Positions 58,172 to 64,000 of a DNA stretch of 64,000 bases are shown piece by piece. Source of the stretch: Enterobacteriaceae bacterium UBA5654 (GTDB lineage Bacteria; Pseudomonadota; Gammaproteobacteria; Enterobacterales; Enterobacteriaceae); the NCBI GenBank assembly GCA_002421005.1, contig DIJC01000014.1, positions 6,782-70,781 of the forward strand. The letters run 5' to 3'. Position 1 is the stretch's first letter. Each line of letters begins with the position of its first letter. The position numbers and the translations under genes are program-made. The notes under the pieces were generated by a model. It was not told the origin of the DNA, made no database searches, and saw only the letters and a list, made by a program, of their open reading frames with translations.

Positions 58172-58723
58172 TTAATATATATCACAAACTTCAGGTTGCG
58201 CGAGCGCCTGCGTATCAGCCAGCGGCTGCCAGGACTGGAACTGCACATATTTACGCAGGGCGATGCGATAGTTATTGGTGCTGGTGGTCGGCAGCCAGGG
58301 CTCGAGATTTTCATCAAGATAGCCCTCTTTCAGCAGCGACCGGGAGATATGCTGTTCGTTCAGATGCGCGCCGAGACGACGCAGACGTACCACGTATTCG
58401 CGCACGGTGCCGTGGCTCATGTCGGTATGATCGAAGAGATATTGCTTGAAGCCGAGGATGTCAAAATAATCGCTCTGCGTTTTGCAGTGGAGATCGCCAC
58501 AAAAGCGGCATAACGCGACCCAGTTTTGCTGTTCACGCTGCCAGGTCTCGTCATCAATTAACGTATCGAGACGCGAGATGGCAATTTTGTTGACGATTTC
58601 GCCCGCCCGGACCAGCGTGATGCGGTCGAGCAATTTTTGGCAGTGGGCGCAATGCGTCTGGCTGTGTTTAAAATCCTTCAAATAGCGGCTTAAAGGCCGT
58701 CTTTTAACCTGCTGCACCGTCAT
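58172..58723 (-). CDS. fliZ: flagella biosynthesis regulator FliZ
   Basis: FliZ is a DNA-binding antagonist of sigma-S that favours motility over curli and biofilm genes. The 183-residue protein has E. coli length. It shows the phage-integrase-like SAM fold start (VQQVKRRPLSRYLKDFKHSQTHC), two CxxC-type pairs (CAHC, CRFCGDLHC) and the RLRRLGAHLNEQHISRSLL segment with the alpha helix mimicking sigma-S region 3. It is the second gene of fliAZ. Confidence 0.95.
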   Translation of the reverse strand: MTVQQVKRRPLSRYLKDFKHSQTHCAHCQKLLDRITLVRAGEIVNKIAISRLDTLIDDETWQREQQNWVALCRFCGDLHCKTQSDYFDILGFKQYLFDHTDMSHGTVREYVVRLRRLGAHLNEQHISRSLLKEGYLDENLEPWLPTTSTNNYRIALRKYVQFQSWQPLADTQALAQPEVCDIY

Positions 58724-58787
58724 GATAACTCCTGGTTGTCATTGCATTGTGCGGCACTTTTTCAGGCGCGGTGAATTCACCGCAAGC

Positions 58788-59507
58788 CTATAACTTACCC
58801 AGGCGGCTCCTCAGACGTTTAATGGCCTGACTGTGCAACTGGCTGACCCGCGACTCGCCGACTTCAAGGACCGCGCCGATCTCTTTGAGATTCAGCTCTT
58901 CCTGGTAGTACAGCGTCAGCACCAGCTGCTCGCGTTCCGGGAGGGCTTCGATAGCCTCCATCACGCGCTGGCGCAGATTGCTGTCCAGCAGTTGCTGGAG
59001 CGGATTTTCGCGTTGATGTTCATCAGACACCAGCTCGATACCATCACCGTGCTCTTCATGCCATTCATCCCAGGAGAAGAGCTGGCTGTTATTGGTATCC
59101 AGCAGCATCTGACGATAATCTTCAACCGCAATGCCGAGATGCTGCGCAACTTCGGTTTCCGTTGCGTTACGTCCCAGCGCCTGTTCCAGTTGACCCATTG
59201 CCTGCGCCACTTCACGCGCGTTGCGCCGAACGCTGCGCGGCACCCAGTCGCGACTGCGCAATTCGTCCAGCATCGCCCCGCGAATGCGTTGCACTGCGTA
59301 AGTTGTAAATGCCGTTCCTTGCAGAGCATCATATCGTTCAACGGCATTTAATAACCCAATGCCACCCGCCTGAAGCAGATCGTCCAGTTCCACGCTCGCT
59401 GGCAAGCGCACCTGAAGGCGCAATGCTTCATGACGCACCAGAGGTACATAACGCTGCCATAGCGAGTGTTTATCCATTACACCTTCAGCGGTATAGAGTG
59501 AATTCAC
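58788..59507 (-). CDS. fliA: flagellar sigma factor FliA (sigma-28)
   Basis: FliA directs RNA polymerase to late flagellar and chemotaxis promoters such as that of tar here. The 239-residue protein is nearly identical to E. coli FliA, with region 2 (LDDLLQAGGIGLLNAVERYD, TYAVQRIRGAMLDELR), region 3, and region 4 HTH (LVLTLYYQEELNLKEIGAVLEVGESRVSQLHSQAIKRLR). The start is GTG, as in E. coli. It is first in fliAZ, behind a GCCGATAA box. Confidence 0.97.
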   Translation of the reverse strand: MNSLYTAEGVMDKHSLWQRYVPLVRHEALRLQVRLPASVELDDLLQAGGIGLLNAVERYDALQGTAFTTYAVQRIRGAMLDELRSRDWVPRSVRRNAREVAQAMGQLEQALGRNATETEVAQHLGIAVEDYRQMLLDTNNSQLFSWDEWHEEHGDGIELVSDEHQRENPLQQLLDSNLRQRVMEAIEALPEREQLVLTLYYQEELNLKEIGAVLEVGESRVSQLHSQAIKRLRSRLGKL

Positions 59508-59532
59508 GATAAACAGCCCTGCGTTAATTGAG

Positions 59533-59559
59533 TTATCGGCATGATTATCCGTTTCTGGA
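59533..59559 (-). promoter_or_regulatory. sigma-28-type promoter element of fliAZ
   Basis: GCCGATAA (59533-59540 on the minus strand) is the exact sigma-28 -10 element, 26 bases before the fliA GTG. The base pattern around it matches the E. coli fliA leader. The -35 at the proper spacing (TCCAGAAA) is poor, as expected where FlhDC activates a second, sigma-70 promoter further upstream. Confidence 0.7.
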
Positions 59560-59630
59560 GGGCTTTTAATCGGATGAATAGTGGGTGAAATGGGGGGTTA
59601 TTTAGGTTGTTAGACTGAATGAAGGATAAA

Positions 59631-59656
59631 CGCAGAGTGAAAATTTTCACTCTGCG
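59631..59656. terminator. palindromic terminator between glycosyltransferase gene and fliA
   Basis: CGCAGAGTGAAAA and its exact complement form a 26-base perfect palindrome, giving an 11-bp stem with a 4-base loop. It lies 11 bases beyond the stop of the large gene on the right. U-tails are modest on both sides. Confidence 0.7.
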
Positions 59657-59667
59657 CCTTTTACGCT

Positions 59668-62600
59668 TTAAGCACTCGGGTTCTGTTTTCCAAACTGGTA
59701 AATATCACCGACGGAAAAACTTTCTGGCTCCTGACCATCACAATAACGCTGCCAGCATTGACGAAGCATTTGCTCGACATACTGGGCGATCAGATCCTTT
59801 TGATTATGCTCTATTTGCATCCGGCTACGCAGACTCAGACGTATCGCATTAAGCTCTTCTAATTTTGAGGTCCAGCTAACGGCTTTCGCAATATATTCCT
59901 CTTTACTGTACGCAACAAAATCAGGTAATCCTAATGAGTACATAATTGATGCCCCCTGACGGGAGACCAGTGTCTCACCTGCCAGCGACACCGTAGGCAC
60001 CCCCATCCAGGCAGCGTGACTGGTAACCGTGCCGCCAGTAAACGGGAACGTATCAAGGATTAAATCGACGTCGTTGTGCGATTGCAAATAGCCCTGCATA
60101 TGCGTCGCTTCCCGCAGCGTAATACGCTCTTTCGGGATGCCACGGGTTTCCATTTTATGGGTGATTTCAGGCCACATTACTGTCGCCATATTGGCGATAA
60201 TGAAATGTGCCGAAGGCACTTCAAGCAGCACTCGCGCCCACACATCGAGAACCTCATCGTTCACTTTGTTTGGCCGGTTAAAACTGGCAAAGGTGAAATA
60301 ACCTTTCTCAAGCGCCGGGAGAGAATTAATGGATTGATTCTCTTCTTTACTGCTGAAATTACGCGGCAGCGAAAGATAAATTAATTTCTCCGTAAACTGC
60401 GCTTCCAGCACCGGATCTGCCGGAACCGGGAAAATGGTGGCGTAATAATCCATCGTCGGCAGGCCCGTCGTCGCATGATAACCCACCCAGGAAATTTGTA
60501 CCGGGGACGGTTTTAACGCAAAAGTCGTCAATCGGTTATAGCCCGTATGCCCGGCGAGGTCGATCAGGATGTCAATTTCATCTTGCTTGATAATTTCAGC
60601 GAGTTCTGTCGCACTGGTGTGCAGAATTTCTCGCCATTTATCGGCTGACTTTTCGAAACGATCCGTACCTTCGTTACGGGCATAAGATGGCGCACTATTG
60701 TAGGCATAAAGTTCGAATTTCGAACGATCGAGCGCATCCCAGATTGGCGTGAAGAAAAAGCTTACCGGATGATTATCCCGGAAGTCACCGGAGACGAAAC
60801 CAAGACGTAGCTTACGGTTGGCATCTTTATTTAGCGGATGATAACCACTGAATTTTTGTTGCCCGGCCCAGTTCATCGCGCCTTCACCAAAACTCAAATG
60901 GCAATCCAGAATTTCTTTAGCCGTAGATTTAGCGCTGTGCGTAAGGGTAAAAGCCAGTCCACCGAGGTTACCAAAATCAGCATACTGGTTTCTGATCGAC
61001 TTTTTCAAAAACGCAATGCCTTCATCCGTTTTCGCCTGTTCACAAAGGCAACTCCCCAGCAGGCCGACCATTTGACGGCTTTCAGGTGCCAGTTCCACGC
61101 CGGTGCGGGCGCAGTATTCGGCACGTTCAAAGGTTTTACTTTCTTTATGCAGAACGCCGAGCAAATACCAGTCGGGAGAACTTTTGCGATCGCAGCGTAA
61201 AATGGCTCTGGCGAGTCTTCCGGCGGCCCAGGACATCCGGTTCTCATATAACGCCATAGCCAGTTCGGAATAAATAAACAGGCTGGTTGACTGGAATGAG
61301 AGCATTTTGCATAGCGCAAGAATCGCCGATTCATTAAGCACCACGCGCTTATAAAAACGGTAGAGATAATAATTACCGCTAAAGGTACGGCTTAGTTCTT
61401 CATAATGCTTAGCAACGTGTTCAATCGCATCGGTATTATCGCCTTTAATCAGGATTTTATTGGTAGAAATGACCAGGGCTTTATCAACAGATTCTGAAAC
61501 ATCATCGTTGCCATCGCGACGCATTTTTTTGGCCAGCGTTTCATACGCATGGGTATAAAAGCCGCCAGCCGAACGGTCGCTGGAGAAAAGCAGCAGCGAG
61601 CAGGCTAAACGTGCGCTGTGGATCAATTCCGCTTCAGCGATAGTTTTTTGATAGTAATGTTTCCATGCCAGCACTGAGCCGGTAAGAAGTCCTTTGCGGT
61701 GCAAATTATCGAGCAACTCAAAGTTATTCGCCGACACAGTGTGTACACCACTAAGCAGTTGCTGGCGCTCTTCGTCATTAATCGTCACAACTTCGTGCCA
61801 GGGGTTCACTAACGTCGTGGTAGCGGCTCGGGCATTAAGCTGGGCGATAATAGCAGGCGCGGTGACAATCTCGTGCTGTTCGCTACGGGAATAAATGTCA
61901 GCCTCGCGCCGATAATGTAATCCCGCAATATTCTTTTTGAACAGCGCCTTGAGCGATGCCATAACCCGATCTTCATGCAGCGCGTCTGAAATAAATTCAG
62001 GATCGTCATCTGGCAGACGGGTATGGAAAACGAGCTGTTCAAAACTCAAACTGTATGGCCATGCTTCACCAAGAAGATCGAGGATATTAAGCGTGGTGAT
62101 ATCTTCGGTGGCAACCGGTGTTCCATCCTGCGAAGCAACGACGTTCGGCACGGAGCGAATATGATGAGAAAGCCGTCTGAAACTGCCTGAAAAACGTAAT
62201 TCGCGCAGGCGCTGATAATTAACATTATCTTCAACGACCGGCGTATCGGCCTGCAATTTAACAAGGCTAAAGCGACGATTACGATTTATGGCAATGTCCA
62301 GGTACTGCTGGGCCAGCACCTTACCGCTGCCTGCGGAGATGGCCTGCCACTGTTCCGTGATTTTCTCATCATAAAAATCTGCATGTTCGCTGGCTGGCTG
62401 TAAATCGCCCACGTAGCTAAGCCCCATATTTTCCAGCCGGGTATTGAACTCAACGAGATAACTGGCTTCGTTTTTACCCTCCAGAAAATAATGACTCAGC
62501 ATGTCATCTGAAATCTGCCGGGCATTCTTATCCGTGTTATCGATGTAGCTTTTAAAGATGCTTTCATTGTGGGTAATTTGATTGATCCATGACAGCATTT

Positions 62601-63153
62601 CACGTGAACGATGTATTTGTTCCTGCCAGCTATTTGCCATCCCGCTGTGGATTTGCACGGCATCGCGCAGCATATCCATCAGTTTCGCCCCAGGCTGGCA
62701 GGACCAGTCGATCGCCATAACGCCCTGCGGGGTGAGCATTTGTTTGCATAGCAGGAGTACAGCATCAGTGACATCATTTGCCAGCATGGAAAATGAATTC
62801 TGGATAACAATATAATCAAACTTACCCAGGTTGCTTTCGAACAGGCTATCAAGCGAGGCAGAATATAAATGAAGATTATCGGGCCCCTGGGCTAAAACAT
62901 TCTGCAGGTCAACGGCATTAACTTCCGTGGCAAGTTCAATCCCGGTGAATGAGGCATAGGGAAACGCGCAGGCAGTGGTGAGTAGCTCTGTTCCATCGCC
63001 ACAACCCAGTACAAGAACAGAGGCGTGCTGAACCTTTGCAGTCTCCAGACCATAAAGCCATGCCACGGCACGAATATGCTCAACCGAACTGTATATTCTT
63101 TGCTTTTTGATGCTGGAATTGTCCTGCACATCGTTTTTATCATTAACTGCCAT
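59668..63153 (-). CDS. methyltransferase-TPR-O-GlcNAc-transferase-like fusion, probable flagellin glycosyltransferase
   Basis: This 1161-residue cytoplasmic protein has three parts. A class I SAM methyltransferase (about 20-150) shows motif I VLVLGCGDGTEL, then a methyltransferase regulatory-like domain (about 210-480). TPR-like helices (about 630-760) include WYLLGVLHKESKTFERAEYCARTGVELAP. A C-terminal GT41/SPINDLY-type domain (about 765-1130) has LRLGFVSGDFRDNHPVSFF, DLAGHTGYNRLTTFALKPSPVQISWVGY, FASFNRPNKVND and DTFPFTGGTVTSHAAWMGVP. Next to fliC, it most likely O-glycosylates flagellin Ser/Thr with an N-acetylhexosamine and perhaps methylates the sugar or protein. An ATG eight codons upstream (63177) is possible; the chosen one follows CAGG. 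Confidence 0.85.
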   Translation of the reverse strand: MAVNDKNDVQDNSSIKKQRIYSSVEHIRAVAWLYGLETAKVQHASVLVLGCGDGTELLTTACAFPYASFTGIELATEVNAVDLQNVLAQGPDNLHLYSASLDSLFESNLGKFDYIVIQNSFSMLANDVTDAVLLLCKQMLTPQGVMAIDWSCQPGAKLMDMLRDAVQIHSGMANSWQEQIHRSREMLSWINQITHNESIFKSYIDNTDKNARQISDDMLSHYFLEGKNEASYLVEFNTRLENMGLSYVGDLQPASEHADFYDEKITEQWQAISAGSGKVLAQQYLDIAINRNRRFSLVKLQADTPVVEDNVNYQRLRELRFSGSFRRLSHHIRSVPNVVASQDGTPVATEDITTLNILDLLGEAWPYSLSFEQLVFHTRLPDDDPEFISDALHEDRVMASLKALFKKNIAGLHYRREADIYSRSEQHEIVTAPAIIAQLNARAATTTLVNPWHEVVTINDEERQQLLSGVHTVSANNFELLDNLHRKGLLTGSVLAWKHYYQKTIAEAELIHSARLACSLLLFSSDRSAGGFYTHAYETLAKKMRRDGNDDVSESVDKALVISTNKILIKGDNTDAIEHVAKHYEELSRTFSGNYYLYRFYKRVVLNESAILALCKMLSFQSTSLFIYSELAMALYENRMSWAAGRLARAILRCDRKSSPDWYLLGVLHKESKTFERAEYCARTGVELAPESRQMVGLLGSCLCEQAKTDEGIAFLKKSIRNQYADFGNLGGLAFTLTHSAKSTAKEILDCHLSFGEGAMNWAGQQKFSGYHPLNKDANRKLRLGFVSGDFRDNHPVSFFFTPIWDALDRSKFELYAYNSAPSYARNEGTDRFEKSADKWREILHTSATELAEIIKQDEIDILIDLAGHTGYNRLTTFALKPSPVQISWVGYHATTGLPTMDYYATIFPVPADPVLEAQFTEKLIYLSLPRNFSSKEENQSINSLPALEKGYFTFASFNRPNKVNDEVLDVWARVLLEVPSAHFIIANMATVMWPEITHKMETRGIPKERITLREATHMQGYLQSHNDVDLILDTFPFTGGTVTSHAAWMGVPTVSLAGETLVSRQGASIMYSLGLPDFVAYSKEEYIAKAVSWTSKLEELNAIRLSLRSRMQIEHNQKDLIAQYVEQMLRQCWQRYCDGQEPESFSVGDIYQFGKQNPSA

Positions 63154-63257
63154 ATGTCGAACCTGTTCATGTACCATGTTGCCAAATTATCAAAGTTTGT
63201 CTCTGTTAATTCGGCGAGAAACCGGGCATTTTTATCGCTATTCGGTTTATGTAAGCC

Positions 63258-63286
63258 ATAAAAAAGCCAGCCCGAAGGCTGGCTTG
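63258..63286 (-). terminator. rho-independent terminator of fliC
   Basis: AAGCCAGCC-CGAA-GGCTGGCTT, a 9-bp stem with a tetraloop, is followed by UUU on the minus strand, 17 bases past the fliC stop. It separates fliC from the glycosyltransferase gene, which therefore needs its own promoter or read-through. Confidence 0.9.
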
Positions 63287-63302
63287 TGTAAAGCAAGAGA
63301 GA

Positions 63303-64000
63303 TTAACGCAGCAGAGACAGAACAGTCTGCGGAACCTGGTTTGCCTGAGACAGAACGGAAGTGCCCGCCTGCTGAAGGATCTGCGCACGGCTCATGTTAG
63401 AAACTTCAGTTGCGTAATCCGCATCCTGAATACGAGACTGTGCAGCGGACAGGTTAGTCACGGTGTTGTTCAGGTTAGAGATAGTGGATTCAAAACGGTT
63501 CTGAATCGCACCCAGATCTGAACGCTGGTTATCTACTGCTTTAATAGCGGCATCAACATCGCTCAGGACGTCAGAAGACAGCACGTCAAAACCACCGTCC
63601 AGGACGTTTACAGAACGGGAATCAGTACCCACGTTGCTCAGGGTCAGGGTGCCAGCGCCGGTCAGAGTACCGGTGGTGTTGGTCAGCGTCAGAGTTGCGG
63701 TAGAGGCAGTACCTGCGCCCAGCTGGGTAGACGTTGCAGTCTCGAAAGAAGACGTTACGCCTGCAGCCGTTGCGAATGCCTGAGTACCGGTATCGGAGCC
63801 CACACCGTTTGCGCCCAGTTTGTTCCAGCCGGAGTTAGCGTTGATGCTGATGCTGATGCTTTCGTTATCGTTGGCACCGACCTGGATTTTGATATCAGAA
63901 CCCGTTGAGTTCTGGGACAGGATTTTGCTGCCGTTGAACTGGGTTTGCTGTGCAACACGGTTGATTTCCAGCAGACGCTGGTTAACTTCAGACTGGATGG
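63303..64000 (-). CDS. fliC: flagellin FliC (5' end beyond window)
   Basis: The C-terminal 231 residues of flagellin are present; the N-terminus lies outside the window. The frame enters with QSEVNQRLLEINRVAQQTQF, the conserved end of the N-terminal D1 region, and closes with the D0/D1 domain (VDNQRSDLGAIQNRFESTISNLNNTVTNL ... SQANQVPQTVLSLLR). Only about 100 residues lie between, very rich in Thr, Ser, Ala and Gly, so the outer D2/D3 domains are largely missing and the full protein would be about 300-330 residues. This suits O-glycosylation by the adjacent enzyme. Confidence 0.95.
   Translation of the reverse strand, partial: IQSEVNQRLLEINRVAQQTQFNGSKILSQNSTGSDIKIQVGANDNESISISINANSGWNKLGANGVGSDTGTQAFATAAGVTSSFETATSTQLGAGTASTATLTLTNTTGTLTGAGTLTLSNVGTDSRSVNVLDGGFDVLSSDVLSDVDAAIKAVDNQRSDLGAIQNRFESTISNLNNTVTNLSAAQSRIQDADYATEVSNMSRAQILQQAGTSVLSQANQVPQTVLSLLR

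Overview
The window is core chromosome of a member of the Enterobacteriaceae, most like an Enterobacter, Lelliottia or Leclercia. Gene content and order follow the flagellar/chemotaxis region of Escherichia coli (fliC-fliA-fliZ-tcyJ-dcyD-tcyLN-sdiA-yecF-uvrY-uvrC-pgsA-tRNAs-yecA-tyrP-yecH-ftnA-...-araFGH-otsBA-uspC-flhDC-motAB-cheAW-tar-tap-cheRBYZ). Most core genes lie on the minus strand, so the region reads biologically from right to left. The genus is inferred from gene content and protein resemblance only.

Layout, left to right. 63-6352: cheZ, cheY, cheB, cheR, tap and tar, behind a clear sigma-28 promoter. 6446-11633: a five-gene spore-coat-U type (Csu-like) chaperone-usher pilus operon lying between the two chemotaxis operons. 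12058-17448: cheW, cheA, motB, motA and the master regulator flhDC, with a CRP site upstream. 18.2-24.7 kb: uspC, trehalose synthesis (otsBA) and the arabinose ABC importer (araFGH). 24.9-36.9 kb: a DJ-1/PfpI protein, ftnB, a Dcu-type transporter, yecJ, the small protein gene azuC, an MFS pump, an RpiB-like isomerase, an HD-GYP sensor, yecR, ftnA, yecH, tyrP and yecA.

37.1-49.4 kb is accessory. It starts with a decayed PTS permease behind an intact-looking sigma-54 promoter. An orphan colicin-type immunity gene follows, immediately downstream of a colicin nuclease tail. Next comes a roughly 10.3-kb island bounded by a 185-bp direct repeat that includes the 3' part of tRNA-Leu (leuZ). The island carries a translationally coupled ABM/ACT/ArsR-type operon, a TPR protein, an MFS pump with a divergent regulator around a 55-bp palindrome, an alpha/beta hydrolase, and a LysR/galactarate-talarate dehydratase/transporter module. 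It also carries several copies of a short dispersed repeat. No integrase is visible.

49.4-64.0 kb returns to core: leuZ-cysT-glyW tRNAs, pgsA, uvrC-uvrY, yecF, sdiA, the cystine importer with D-cysteine desulfhydrase, fliZ and fliA. Between fliA and fliC sits a gene of about 1160 codons, absent from E. coli K-12, that fuses a methyltransferase, TPR-like repeats and an O-GlcNAc-transferase-type domain. The adjacent flagellin, cut by the window end, has a short Ser/Thr-rich centre. Together they suggest a flagellin glycosylation system, which is the most interesting candidate system in the window.
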